Shown: positions 49,574-58,606 of the stretch, in pieces
Layout of the letters: every line of letters starts with the position of its first letter
Numbering within the stretch: the first letter of the stretch is position 1
NCBI RefSeq assembly: GCF_006715865.1
Contig: NZ_VFOA01000001.1
Location: 2,728,001-2,792,000 of the forward strand
From: Cellulomonas sp. SLBN-39
Lineage (GTDB): Bacteria > Actinomycetota > Actinomycetes > Actinomycetales > Cellulomonadaceae
DNA length: 64,000 bases
Direction of reading: 5' to 3'
Notes under the pieces: model-generated
The model's database searches: none
Seen by the model: only the letters and a program-made list of their open reading frames with translations
What the model was told of the DNA's origin: nothing
Made by a program: the position numbers and the translations under genes

Positions 49574-50746
49574 ATGTCCGGGTCGCAGTCCTCGCTGCGT
49601 GAGGCCAACCGTGCCCTCATCGTCGACGCCGTCAAGAGGTTCGGCGGGATCACGCAGGTCGAGATCAGCGGCGCGACCGGCCTGTCGGCCGCCACGGTCT
49701 CCTCGATCGTCAAGGAGCTCCTCGCCGCCGGGGTCGTCGAGACCCGCACGACGACCCGCTCGGGCCGCCGTGCCCAGCTCGTCACCCTCGCCCGGCGCAC
49801 CGGCCTGGCTGCGGGAGTGCAGTTCGGTCACCGCCACCTGCGGGTCGTGCTGTCCGACGTGACGCACGAGGTCGTCGCCGAGCAGACGCTCCCGCTGCCG
49901 TCCGACCACCGTGTCGACACGAGCCTCGACCGGGCCGCCCTGCTGCTCGTGGATCTCACCGAACGTGTCGGGTCGACCCTCGACGAGGTCGTCGGCATCG
50001 GCGTCGGCATCCCCGCACCCGTCGAGCCCGAGACCGGCATGGTCTCGGTGCGCGGCATGATGCGCGGCTGGGACGAGGTGCCCGTGGCCCACGTCCTGGC
50101 CAAACGGCTGGCCAAGCCGGTGTTCGTCGACAACGACGCCAACCTCGGGGCGCTGGCCGAGAGCCGCCTGGGCGCGTCGCGGTTCTACCGGGACTCGGTG
50201 TACGTCCGCGCCTCGTACGGCACGGGCGCCGGCATCGTCATCGCCGGTCAGGTGCACCGCGGCTTCGCCGGCACCGCCGGCGAGATCGGGCACGTGCAGG
50301 TCGACCCGCAGGGGCGGATCTGCCGCTGCGGCAGCCGCGGCTGCCTCGACACCGTCGTCGGGGACACGGCGCTGACGGAGCCCCTGTCGGCCAGCCACGG
50401 TCCCATGACGCTGCGCGACGTCGTGCAGCGCGCCGTAGACGGCGACCCTGGCTGCCGGCAGGTCGTCGCGGACGCGGGCGCCGCCATCGGCGCCGTCGTC
50501 GCAGGTCTCGGCATGGCCGTGAACCCCCAGTGCGTGGTGGTCGGGGGGGAGCTGGCGGAGACGGGTGAAGTTCTGCTCGGCCCGCTGCGCGAGGCGATCC
50601 GTCGCCGGGTGCTGCTCAACCAGATCGCCCCGCTCGAGGTCGTCCCGGCCGAGCTCGGTGCCCGCGCCGAGGTGGTGGGGGCCGTCGCGATGGTGCTGCA
50701 GGCCACGGACGTGCACGCAGGTGCAGACGACCTGACGGTCGGGTGA
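49574..50746 (+). CDS. ROK-family transcriptional repressor
   Basis: A 390-residue ROK regulator. The N-terminal winged HTH is RALIVDAVKRFGGITQVEIS with GLSAATVSSIVKELLAAGVV (about residues 12-60). The sugar-kinase-like domain contains GIGVGIPAPVEPETG and VFVDNDANLGALAE. The ROK zinc motif is GEIGHVQVDPQGRICRCGSRGCLD, here with LD instead of the usual LE. Such regulators sense sugars and control nearby transporters; it probably represses the flanking ABC genes, perhaps through the GGTTCG-N3-CGAACC sites. GGGAGGGGG is upstream of the ATG. Confidence 0.93.
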   Translation: MSGSQSSLREANRALIVDAVKRFGGITQVEISGATGLSAATVSSIVKELLAAGVVETRTTTRSGRRAQLVTLARRTGLAAGVQFGHRHLRVVLSDVTHEVVAEQTLPLPSDHRVDTSLDRAALLLVDLTERVGSTLDEVVGIGVGIPAPVEPETGMVSVRGMMRGWDEVPVAHVLAKRLAKPVFVDNDANLGALAESRLGASRFYRDSVYVRASYGTGAGIVIAGQVHRGFAGTAGEIGHVQVDPQGRICRCGSRGCLDTVVGDTALTEPLSASHGPMTLRDVVQRAVDGDPGCRQVVADAGAAIGAVVAGLGMAVNPQCVVVGGELAETGEVLLGPLREAIRRRVLLNQIAPLEVVPAELGARAEVVGAVAMVLQATDVHAGADDLTVG

Positions 50747-50900
50747 GGAAAACCGCACGCGTGCCGCGCGAGGTGCGTACGGTGTCGTCCCGACGCGGCA
50801 CGCGGACCACGGGGGAGACCAGGAGGTCGAAGTTGACGAGGGCCCGGCGTGGGGTTTCACTGGCCGGACACGTGCGCGACGGAGGGCAGGTGAGCGTGTC

Positions 50901-51671
50901 ATGAGTGCCGACGTGCGCGTCCCGCTCCTGTCGATGCGGCAGATCACGAAGCGGTTCGGTGCCGTCGAGGCGCTGGTCGGGGTGGACCTCGACGTCCATG
51001 CCCACGAGGTCGTCGCCCTGGTGGGCGACAACGGGGCGGGCAAGTCCACGCTCGCGAAGGTCGTCTCGGGCGTGCTGGCCCCCGACGCGGGCCTCATCGA
51101 GCTCGACGGCCAGCCCGTGACCTTCGGGTCGCCCGCGGACGCGCACCAGGCCGGCATCGCGACGGTCTTCCAGGACCTCGCGCTGTGCGAGAACCTCGAC
51201 GTGACCGCCAACCTCTTCCTCGGCCGCGAGCTGCGCCGCGGCGGTGTCATGGACGACGGCGAGATGGAGCAGGTCGCCAAGCGGATCCTGCGCGACCTGA
51301 CCAGCCGCATCCCGTCGGTCCGCACACCGCTGGCGCACCTGTCCGCCGGGCAGCGGCAGTCCGTCGCGATCGCGCGCACGCTCATCGGCTCGCCGCGCCT
51401 GGTGGTGCTGGACGAGCCGACGGCGGCCCTGTCGGTGGCGCAGACCGCCGAGGTGCTCATGCACATCGAGCGGCTGCGGCACCTCGGGCTCGGGGTGATC
51501 CTCATCTCCCACAACATGAACGACGTGCTCGCCGTGGCAGACCGGGTCGAGGTGCTGCGGCACGGGCGCAACAACGGCTCGTTCGAGGCCCGTCGCACCA
51601 GCCACGAGGAGATCCTCGGTGCGATCACGGGCGCCACGCGCCTCGACCACCCGGTGCACGCGCTGCGCTGA
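50901..51671 (+). CDS. Single-domain sugar ABC ATPase (FrcA-like)
   Basis: A 256-residue ATPase with one nucleotide-binding domain. Walker A is [17 protein letters not shown], the signature LSAGQRQSVAIARTL and Walker [14 protein letters not shown], with ILISHNMNDVLAVADRVEVLRHG. It resembles FrcA-type ATPases that work as homodimers with sugar permeases. No permease gene follows; the next gene is a second binding protein. It must use the permease at 48269 or one elsewhere. ATG 50901 has GAGGGCAGG upstream, and a TTGACG near 50834 is a possible -35. Confidence 0.9.
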   Translation: MSADVRVPLLSMRQITKRFGAVEALVGVDLDVHAHEVVALVGDNGAGKSTLAKVVSGVLAPDAGLIELDGQPVTFGSPADAHQAGIATVFQDLALCENLDVTANLFLGRELRRGGVMDDGEMEQVAKRILRDLTSRIPSVRTPLAHLSAGQRQSVAIARTLIGSPRLVVLDEPTAALSVAQTAEVLMHIERLRHLGLGVILISHNMNDVLAVADRVEVLRHGRNNGSFEARRTSHEEILGAITGATRLDHPVHALR

Positions 51672-51915
51672 CGTCCTCGCGCCCGGCGCCGCGAGGTCCC
51701 TGGTCACGGCCCTCACGGACGATCGTCCACCGGGATCACCCGCACGGGTGCTTCACCCGCGCACGCCTCGTCCCGATCCACTACGAGAAGACCATCCGCG
51801 GGACTACGCTGACCTCCGCCACGTGAACGACCTGCTGTCCACGCGATCAGGGGTCGACGTCCGGGCTCCCGACATGCACGACGGCTCGGCAGCGGCGCCC
51901 CCTGGAGACCCGGGA

Positions 51916-51930
51916 GGTTCGGACCGAACC
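51916..51930 (+). promoter_or_regulatory. Inverted repeat in leader of binding-protein gene 2
   Basis: GGTTCG-GAC-CGAACC ends 24 nt before the ATG, exactly as in the first binding-protein gene (45449-45463). The intervening GACGAGAAGGAGCAGAC-like leader is also nearly identical. Confidence 0.65.
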
Positions 51931-51954
51931 GCCCGTCAACGAGAAGGAGCAGAC

Positions 51955-53109
51955 ATGCGACGCAGGATCACCATGGCGGTGGCGACCGGGGCGGTGCTCG
52001 TCCTCGGGCTCGCGGCCTGTGGCGGTGGTGACGACGGCGACGCTCCCGGCGGCGACGAGACGACGGCGGCCCCGACCGCGACCGTCGGCATCGCGATGCC
52101 GACGAAGACCTCCGAGCGGTGGATCCGGGACGGTGACGCGCTCGTCGCCGAGCTCGAGGAGCTCGGGTACGAGGCGGACCTGAACTTCGCGGACGACGAC
52201 GTGGAGCTCCAGCTCGAGCAGATCGACGCGATGATCGAGGCCGACGTCGACGCGATCGTCGTCGCCGCGATCGACGGCACCTCGCTGGGGGAGCAGCTCG
52301 AGGCCGCGGAGGCCGCGGGCATCCCGGTCATCGCCTACGACCGTCTGCTCCGTGACACGGGCGACCTCGACTTCTACGTCACGTTCGACAACTACGCCGT
52401 GGGCGTCGCGCAGGCCAAGGCGCTGCTGGCCGGCCTCGGCCTGGTCGACTGGGCGGGCGTGCCCACCGACACCGCGCCGACGGGCCCGCTGAACGTCGAG
52501 CTGTTCGCCGGGTCGCTCGACGACAACAACGCGTTCTTCTTCTGGCAGGGCGCGATCGACACCCTCGAGCCGTACTTCGAGGACGGCACGCTGGTCGTGA
52601 AGTCCGGCCAGACGGAGATCGAGCAGACCGCGATCCTGCGCTGGTCCGAGGACGGCGCGAAGGCCCGCATGGACGAGCTGCTGGCCGCGCACTACTCCGA
52701 CGGGTCCGAGATCGCCGCGGTGCTCTCGCCCTACGACGGCATCTCCCGAGGGATCATCACGTCCCTCCAGGAGGCCGGCATGGGCCCGACGCTGGCCGAC
52801 GGTCTGCCCGTCGTGACCGGTCAGGACGCCGAGGCCGCGTCCGTCCTGCTCATGCAGGAGGGTGTGCAGTCCTCGACGGTCTTCAAGGACACCCGCCGCC
52901 TCGCGCACTTCGCGGCCCTCGCGGTCGAGTCGTACGTCAACGGCGAGGAGCCGGAGCCGAACGACACCACGTCCTACGACAACGGCGTGGAGGTCGTCCC
53001 GGCGTACCTGCTCGACGTGGAGTCCGTGTACCTCGAGGACATCACCACGCAGCTGCTGGACTCGGGCTACCTGACCCAGGAGCAGATCGACGCCGGGTCG
53101 GCGGGCTGA
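51955..53109 (+). CDS. Sugar ABC transporter binding lipoprotein 2
   Basis: A 384-residue lipoprotein with lipobox LGLAAC (Cys22), the same length as binding protein 1 and close to it throughout. Shared blocks include [51 protein letters not shown] and STVFKDTRRLA. Differences cluster in the first 60 mature residues and in likely ligand loops (PVIAYDRLLRDTGDLDFYVT). It arose by duplication including the ribosome-site leader. It probably widens the sugar range of the single permease. A 20-bp terminator stem follows. Confidence 0.92.
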   Translation: MRRRITMAVATGAVLVLGLAACGGGDDGDAPGGDETTAAPTATVGIAMPTKTSERWIRDGDALVAELEELGYEADLNFADDDVELQLEQIDAMIEADVDAIVVAAIDGTSLGEQLEAAEAAGIPVIAYDRLLRDTGDLDFYVTFDNYAVGVAQAKALLAGLGLVDWAGVPTDTAPTGPLNVELFAGSLDDNNAFFFWQGAIDTLEPYFEDGTLVVKSGQTEIEQTAILRWSEDGAKARMDELLAAHYSDGSEIAAVLSPYDGISRGIITSLQEAGMGPTLADGLPVVTGQDAEAASVLLMQEGVQSSTVFKDTRRLAHFAALAVESYVNGEEPEPNDTTSYDNGVEVVPAYLLDVESVYLEDITTQLLDSGYLTQEQIDAGSAG

Positions 53110-53150
53110 CACCGCACCCTGACATCGCGCACTGACGCGGCGCACTGACG

Positions 53151-53193
53151 CGACGACGGGTCCGGTCCCCGCAGGGGACCGGACCCGTCGTCG
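53151..53193. terminator. Bidirectional terminator
   Basis: A 20-bp perfect stem (CGACGACGGGTCCGGTCCCC and its complement) with a GCA loop, between convergent genes ending at 53109 and 53213. Confidence 0.88.
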
Positions 53194-53212
53194 TCCAGGC
53201 TGCGTCGGGTGG

Positions 53213-53710
53213 TCAGGCTGCCGTGCGGGCCGCGAGGCGGCGCAGCCCGACGCCGCCGAGGACGAACCCGAGGCCGACGCCCACGAGGGCCAGGGCCACG
53301 CCGAACGCCACGACGGAGGTCAGCAGCGAGGCACGCAGGAAGGTGCCGGTGGCGACCATGTCGCGCATCGGGTCCTCGCGGTCCATGTCCGCGTAGAGGC
53401 GGCCGTCGGTCGCCGCGAGGATGTCCGTGCGGATCGCCTCGGTCTGCGCCCACGCCTCCCAGGGGGTGTCGAGCGTGGCGCCGACGAAGGCGGGCGCGGT
53501 GTCGGCCACGACGACGTTCTCGCTGGCGAGGCCGACGGAGACGGCGGCCCACGTGCCGGCGCCGCCGAGGGCCATGAGCAGCCCGAGGACGACGAGCAGG
53601 GTGCCCAGCAGGTGCGGTGCGCCACCCCGCGCGGGTGCGGGGTGGTCGGGGGGCGTGCTGGAGGAGGTGCTGGTGGAGGTGCGGGTGGTCAGGTCGTCCG
53701 CGGTGGTCAT
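53213..53710 (-). CDS. Small two-helix membrane protein, paralogue of the 9.7-kb gene
   Basis: A 165-residue protein with a hydrophilic Thr/Ser-rich N-terminus (about 30 residues). A helix (LLGTLLVVLGLLMALGGAGTW), the shared block TPWEAWAQTEAIRTDILAAT ... YADMDREDPMRD, and a second helix in FLRASLLTSVVAFGVALALVGVG follow. The block matches the gene at 9706 almost residue for residue around DREDP and FLRASL. Function unknown; the LigA dioxygenase label used for such proteins is unsupported. AGGAG is upstream of the ATG. Confidence 0.8.
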   Translation of the reverse strand: MTTADDLTTRTSTSTSSSTPPDHPAPARGGAPHLLGTLLVVLGLLMALGGAGTWAAVSVGLASENVVVADTAPAFVGATLDTPWEAWAQTEAIRTDILAATDGRLYADMDREDPMRDMVATGTFLRASLLTSVVAFGVALALVGVGLGFVLGGVGLRRLAARTAA

Positions 53711-53887
53711 GGTCGCTCCTGGGGTCGGCGCCGGAGATGACCTGGTAGAGGATTCAAGGATCCGTGGCGTGCCGACCAGACCCTGAAACGCTTAAGTCAG
53801 TGACGAGCATCACTTCTGTGTAAAACCTGTGTGACCAGTGGCGATCGGGCGTGGGGGCGGCGCGGGTCCGCGCCGCCCCGACCCGCA

Positions 53888-55315
53888 TCACCCGACCGTG
53901 CAGGGGCGACCGTCCAGCCACACCGCCCGCGGTGCCGACGCGTCGCCGGTGTGCGAGGCGTTGAGCCCGAGCTGCTGCGACGCGCGGGGTGCCACGGTCG
54001 CGTTCCACGGCGCGTGGCTCGCGGTCACCCGGGTGCCGGACTGCGTCACGGTGGCGCTCCAGGCCTGCACGACCTGCTGCCCGGCCGGCGCGTCCCAGGT
54101 CAGGGTCCAGCCCTGCAGCGGCTGGTTCGACAGGTTGGTGAGCGTGATCGACGCCGTCAGGCCCGACGGCCAGGCGTGCACGGCGAACTCGACCCGGCAC
54201 GTCGGCGCCGGGCCGGCTGTGGGCGTCGGGCTCGGCGTCGGCGAGGCGGTCGGCGTCGCCGTGGGAGTCGGCGTGGGCGTGGGGGGAGGGGTGGGCGAGA
54301 CGGTGGGCGTGGGCGTGGGCGTGGGCGTGGGCGTAGGCGTCGGTGCCGTGCCGTCCAGGCCGAGGAAGCGCAGCACGGCCGCCGTGTCGACGGGCAGGTT
54401 GTGCCCGACGCCCTCGAACGTGGTCGCCTCGAGCGGCGCCCGGTCCCCGGTGCCCCCGTACCGCGCCCGCACCTGGTTCGCGGCGGGGCGGTCCGTTACG
54501 GACGGCGTGGCCGACAGGCCCAGCACGTCCGTCCACTGCTCGACGGCCTCGCGGTGGTTGGCGTAGGCCAGCACGTCGTCGAGGGCCCCGTGCCAGAGCT
54601 GGACCCGCGGACGCGGGCCGGTGTACCCGGGGTTGAGGGCCCGCACGCGCGCGCCCCACTGCGCGGGCGTGAGGTCGAGCGCCCCCGTCGAGCACTGCGA
54701 GCTCCACGGCGCCTGCTGCGTCGTCCCCGGGGGTGGCGACGTCGTCGCGAAGCACGTCGCGGGCACCCCGGCGAAGGCCGACCCCGCGGAGAACACGTCG
54801 GGGTACTCGGCGAGCAGGAGCTGCGTCGTCATCCCGCCCGAGGAGATGCCCGTGACGGCCGTGCGCGCGGGGTCGGTGCCGTACCGCTGCTGCGCCCACC
54901 GCACCATCTGCACGATGCCCTGCGGGTCGGACCCGCCGTCGCGGGTCAGGGCGGCGGACGACGACACGTCGAAGCACGACCCCGGCCGGTTCGCCGACGG
55001 GTAGACCACCACGTAGCCGTACCGCTGCGCGAGCTCGTCGTACTGCGTACCGTCGAACACGGCCTGCGCGCTGCCGGTGCACCAGTGCACGACCACGAGC
55101 AGCGCCGGGTCGGGGGGGAGGGTGTCGGGTGCGTAGACGTGCATCCGCAGCCCGGACGGGTTGGTGCCGAAGTTCTGGACCTCGACGAGCGACGCCGCCT
55201 GCGCGGGCGGTGCCGTGGCGAGGGAGCCCGCCCCCGCGGCGAGCCCGGCGACCAGCGCCAGTGCGGCGACGACGCGTGCGCGCCGTCCTCGTCGGTCCTG
55301 CGTCCGCGTGCGCAT
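53888..55315 (-). CDS. Secreted PHB-depolymerase-type esterase with CBM2
   Basis: A 475-residue exported enzyme. Signal peptide of about 40 residues, ending AQA-A. The alpha/beta-hydrolase domain (about 41-320) is of the esterase PHB-depolymerase/CE1 type: PALLVVVHWCTGSAQAVFDG, the nucleophile in TGISSGGMTTQ, and C-terminal catalytic His in EGVGHNLPVD. A Pro/Thr linker (about 322-368) joins a CBM2 cellulose/xylan-binding module with CRVEFAVHAWPSGLTASITL and WSATVTQSGTRVTASHAPWN. It probably removes acetyl or feruloyl groups from plant cell-wall polysaccharide; which one is not determinable. GGAGGA precedes the ATG. A LacI-type palindrome lies about 83 bp upstream. Confidence 0.9.
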   Translation of the reverse strand: MRTRTQDRRGRRARVVAALALVAGLAAGAGSLATAPPAQAASLVEVQNFGTNPSGLRMHVYAPDTLPPDPALLVVVHWCTGSAQAVFDGTQYDELAQRYGYVVVYPSANRPGSCFDVSSSAALTRDGGSDPQGIVQMVRWAQQRYGTDPARTAVTGISSGGMTTQLLLAEYPDVFSAGSAFAGVPATCFATTSPPPGTTQQAPWSSQCSTGALDLTPAQWGARVRALNPGYTGPRPRVQLWHGALDDVLAYANHREAVEQWTDVLGLSATPSVTDRPAANQVRARYGGTGDRAPLEATTFEGVGHNLPVDTAAVLRFLGLDGTAPTPTPTPTPTPTPTVSPTPPPTPTPTPTATPTASPTPSPTPTAGPAPTCRVEFAVHAWPSGLTASITLTNLSNQPLQGWTLTWDAPAGQQVVQAWSATVTQSGTRVTASHAPWNATVAPRASQQLGLNASHTGDASAPRAVWLDGRPCTVG

Positions 55316-55397
55316 GCGTCCTCCTGGGCGTCGGCGGCGGGCGCCGCGGAGCGCGGGCCCGCGGCGATCCTCGCGGAGCCGGGGGAGGTCCAGGGCA

Positions 55398-55415
55398 GGG
55401 TGAACCGCTTCACCC
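55398..55415. promoter_or_regulatory. LacI-family operator candidate upstream of CBM2 esterase
   Basis: GGGTGAA-CCGC-TTCACCC is an 18-bp inverted repeat with the central TGAANCGNTTCA pattern common to LacI-family sites. It lies 83 bp upstream of the esterase start and 47 bp after the purU stop. Confidence 0.5.
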
Positions 55416-55461
55416 CGCGGCTCGTCGCCGGTCGGGCGGCGCGGGCGGGCGGGTCAGGGCG

Positions 55462-56325
<864 letters not shown>

Positions 56326-56328
<3 letters not shown>

Positions 56329-56342
56329 GAGGTCCGAGAGTA
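56326..56342 (-). promoter_or_regulatory. Leaderless promoter box for purU
   Basis: On the minus strand TACTCT (56342-56337) is 8 nt before the GTG. The divergent acetyltransferase starts 48 bp away. Confidence 0.45.
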
Positions 56343-56376
56343 GTGCGCCGGGCCGCCCGGCTGACACGATGCTCCC

Positions 56377-56877
56377 ATGAGTGAGGCCGACCTCGAGATC
56401 CGCCCGGTGACCGTCGACGACGCGGGCGAGCTGCTGACGCTGCGCCGCGCCGCGTTCGTCACCGAGGCGCAGCAGTACGGCGACCCCCACATCCCGCCGC
56501 TGACGCAGACGTTCGAGGAGCTGCGCGCGGACCTCGTGGCCGATGGGGTCGTGACGCTCGGCGCCTGGTCCGGTCACCGGCTCGTCGGCTCGATCCGCGT
56601 GCTCGTCGAGGGCGCCAAGGCCACGCTCGGCCGGTTCGCCGTCGCGCCGGACCTGCAGGGCCGCGGGGTCGGCACCGAGCTGCTGACGGCGATCCTGCCG
56701 TACCTGCCGGACGGCATCGAGGAGGTCTGGGTCTTCACGGGCCGGGACTCCCTGCAGAACATCGCGCTGTACAACAAGGCCGGCTACGAGCACCAGCACG
56801 ACCAGACGGCGGGCGACCTGACCTACGCGTACCTGCGCAAGCTGCTCGGCGACGGCGAGGTCGTCACCCCGGCCTGA
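56377..56877 (+). CDS. GNAT-family N-acetyltransferase
   Basis: A 166-residue GNAT protein. ADLEIRPVTVDDAGELLTLR begins the fold. RLVGSIRVLVEGAKATLGRFAVAPDLQGRGVGTELLTAIL contains the acetyl-CoA pyrophosphate loop Q/RxxGxG/A (LQGRGVG), and NIALYNKAGYEHQHD ends it. The acceptor is unknown. CACGAT lies 6 nt before the ATG, a leaderless layout. Its last 14 bp overlap the convergent EamA gene. Confidence 0.88.
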   Translation: MSEADLEIRPVTVDDAGELLTLRRAAFVTEAQQYGDPHIPPLTQTFEELRADLVADGVVTLGAWSGHRLVGSIRVLVEGAKATLGRFAVAPDLQGRGVGTELLTAILPYLPDGIEEVWVFTGRDSLQNIALYNKAGYEHQHDQTAGDLTYAYLRKLLGDGEVVTPA

Positions 56878-57799
56878 CCGACCCGGCGGAGACGCGGGTC
56901 GCCCCGGCCGGTGCCGGGCTCGGTCCTGCGGGAGCCCGCCGGTGCAAGAGGCGGGCGGCTGCCGGCTGGCCCGCCAGGACGCCGACGACCACGAGGGCCA
57001 CGCCGGCGCCCTGCGTCGCGGTGAGGTGCTCGCCGGCCAGCAGGAGCCCGAGCGCGACTCCCGTGAGCGGGTTGAGCAGGCCGACCAGCCCGACGGCGCC
57101 GGCGGGCAGGTGCCGCAGCGCGGCGAACCACGCGACGAACGCCAGCGCGGTGGCGACGAGGGTGACGTAGGCGGCCCCGAGCCAGCCCCGGCCGTCGAGG
57201 GCGGGCGGGGCGCCCTCGACCAGCGCGGCGACGGGGACGAGCAGCAGGCCGCCGGCCACGAGCTGCCAGGCGGTGGAGGCGAGCACGTCGACGTCGTCCT
57301 TCCACCGCGTCGCCAGCACGAACCCGACGGAGGACAGCAGCATCGCGGCGACCGAGGCCGCGACCCCGGCCGGGTCCACCTCGACCGACCCGGTGACGAG
57401 CATGGCCACGACGCCGACGAGGCCGACGGCCGCCCCGACGAGCGAGGCGGCGCGGGGGCGCTGGCCGAGCAGCGGCCAGGCGACGAGCATGAGCGTGAAC
57501 GGCGAGACGGCCATGACGGTCGCGGCGACGGACGTGGGCAGCAGCTGTGCGGCGAGGTACACGAGCACGAAGAAGCCGCTCATGTTGAGCGCGCCGAGCA
57601 CGAGGGCGCGCCACCACCAGCGCCCGGAGGGTGCGCGGCGGGCCAGCGCGAGGAGCACGAGGCCGGCGGGCAGCGCGCGCAGGACGGACCCCCACAGCGG
57701 GGCGTCGGCGGGCAGCGTGTGCCGGGTGACGTAGTAGGCGGCGCCCCATGCGACGGGGGCGACCGCGGCGACCAGCGACCAGCGCCAGGTATTTTCCAC
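56864..57799 (-). CDS. EamA/DMT-family transporter
   Basis: A 311-residue membrane protein with ten helices formed by two EamA repeats (WSLVAAVAPVAWGAAYYVTR; GVAASVAAMLLSSVGFVLAT). ERxPx-like segments and YVTLVATALAFVAWFAALRHLPAGAVG are typical of drug/metabolite exporters. The GTG at 57799 (VENTWRW) is chosen because TAGATT lies 7 nt upstream. It is divergent from a MarR gene only 39 bp away, so the efflux gene is the likely MarR target. Substrate unknown. Confidence 0.9.
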   Translation of the reverse strand: MENTWRWSLVAAVAPVAWGAAYYVTRHTLPADAPLWGSVLRALPAGLVLLALARRAPSGRWWWRALVLGALNMSGFFVLVYLAAQLLPTSVAATVMAVSPFTLMLVAWPLLGQRPRAASLVGAAVGLVGVVAMLVTGSVEVDPAGVAASVAAMLLSSVGFVLATRWKDDVDVLASTAWQLVAGGLLLVPVAALVEGAPPALDGRGWLGAAYVTLVATALAFVAWFAALRHLPAGAVGLVGLLNPLTGVALGLLLAGEHLTATQGAGVALVVVGVLAGQPAAARLLHRRAPAGPSPAPAGATRVSAGSVRPG

Positions 57800-57832
57800 G
57801 GAAGACAATCTATCTGACGCGGAAGATACGAT
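57791..57832. promoter_or_regulatory. Back-to-back leaderless promoters and MarR operator candidate
   Basis: TAGATT (minus, 57812-57807) and TACGAT (plus, 57827-57832) serve the EamA and MarR genes with 7 and 6 nt to their GTG codons. The sequence between contains TTCC-AC-GGAA (57793-57802) and repeats of GGAAGA, giving a site where one MarR dimer could block both promoters. Confidence 0.55.
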
Positions 57833-57838
57833 CGACCG

Positions 57839-58396
57839 GTGAGCACCGACGAGCGCACGGCGACCCCCCGGAGCACCGCGGACGACGACGTCCGCCCGGA
57901 CCGGCTCGACCTGATCATGGCGGCGTGGGCGCGCGAGCGGCCCGAGCTCGACGTCACCCCCCAGGGCGTCATCGGGCGGCTGCACCGCGTGGCCAACCAC
58001 CTGACCAGCGAGCTCCTGGCCGTCTACCAGGAGCACGGCCTCACCGAGGGCGACTTCGACGTCCTCGCCACCCTGCGCCGCACCGGCCCGCCGTACGCCC
58101 GGTCGTGCGGCGAGCTCGCCGAGCACACCCTCGTCACGAGCGGCGGGGTCAGCAAGCGCGTCGACCGGCTCGAACGGGCCGGGCTCGTCGCCCGTCACGT
58201 CAGCCCCGCCGACGGTCGCGGCAGGGACGTGGTCCTCACCACCGCCGGGCGCATCGTCATCGACCAGGCCTTCGCCGCCCACATCGCCAACGAGCACCGC
58301 CTGCTCGCCGCCCTCGACCCCGCCGACGTCACCGCGCTGGAGGGCATCCTGCGCCGCTGGCTCGCCCGCCTGGAAGAGCCCCCCGCCACCGCCTGA
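57839..58396 (+). CDS. MarR-family transcriptional regulator
   Basis: A 185-residue MarR protein. The winged HTH runs from LTEGDFDVLATLRRTGPPYA through CGELAEHTLVTSGGVSKRVDRLERAGLVARHV to DGRGRDVVLTTAG (about 65-145). DxRG in the wing is the hallmark. It is divergent from the EamA exporter across a 39-bp gap, so it probably represses that gene and itself. The GTG start is leaderless. The C-terminus ends 42 bp before the glyA riboswitch. Confidence 0.92.
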   Translation: MSTDERTATPRSTADDDVRPDRLDLIMAAWARERPELDVTPQGVIGRLHRVANHLTSELLAVYQEHGLTEGDFDVLATLRRTGPPYARSCGELAEHTLVTSGGVSKRVDRLERAGLVARHVSPADGRGRDVVLTTAGRIVIDQAFAAHIANEHRLLAALDPADVTALEGILRRWLARLEEPPATA

Positions 58397-58427
58397 GACG
58401 GCGCTGCTGCCCGCGCGCGGGCGTTGC

Positions 58428-58433
58428 TAGGCT
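58428..58433 (+). promoter_or_regulatory. -10 box of glyA-folD transcript
   Basis: TAGGCT lies about 7 nt before the expected 5' end of the ZTP riboswitch, the same geometry as at purH. Confidence 0.5.
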
Positions 58434-58437
58434 GGGA

Positions 58438-58519
58438 CGGGTCGCGACTGGCGCAACGGGTGGGGCACCACCGGGGAGCGACGCAGCAGCTGGACCAACG
58501 GGTCGGACGCCTGGGCCCT
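58438..58519 (+). ncRNA. ZTP/ZMP riboswitch (pfl motif) upstream of glyA-folD
   Basis: Conserved segments: GTCGCGACTGGCGC, the hairpin GGGTGGGGCACC leading into CACCACCGGGGAGCG, a variable stem, and GACGCCTGGGCCC. These match the pfl aptamer at purH in this window. A CGGCACACCCG / CGGGTGCCG hairpin at 58535-58560 may be the expression platform. The aptamer controls glyA and folD, which supply one-carbon units when ZMP accumulates. Confidence 0.92.
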
Positions 58520-58606
58520 CGGTCACTCCCACACCGGCACACCCGTGTGTGCGGGTGCCGAGCGCGAGCCGGGCCCGCCACAGCTGACTGCGACAGGAGC
58601 ACCTGC

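Noticed and set aside
53755..53835. AT-richer stretch with TGAAACGCTTAAGTCA as a LacI operator or mobile-element scar
   Set aside because: The symmetry is weak and no transposase or target duplication is seen; it is probably just promoter DNA of the minus-strand gene.
54190..54350. Repetitive GTGGGCGTGGGCGT tract as a tandem-repeat locus or CRISPR
   Set aside because: It is the coding sequence of the Pro/Thr linker of the CBM2 esterase; there are no spacers.
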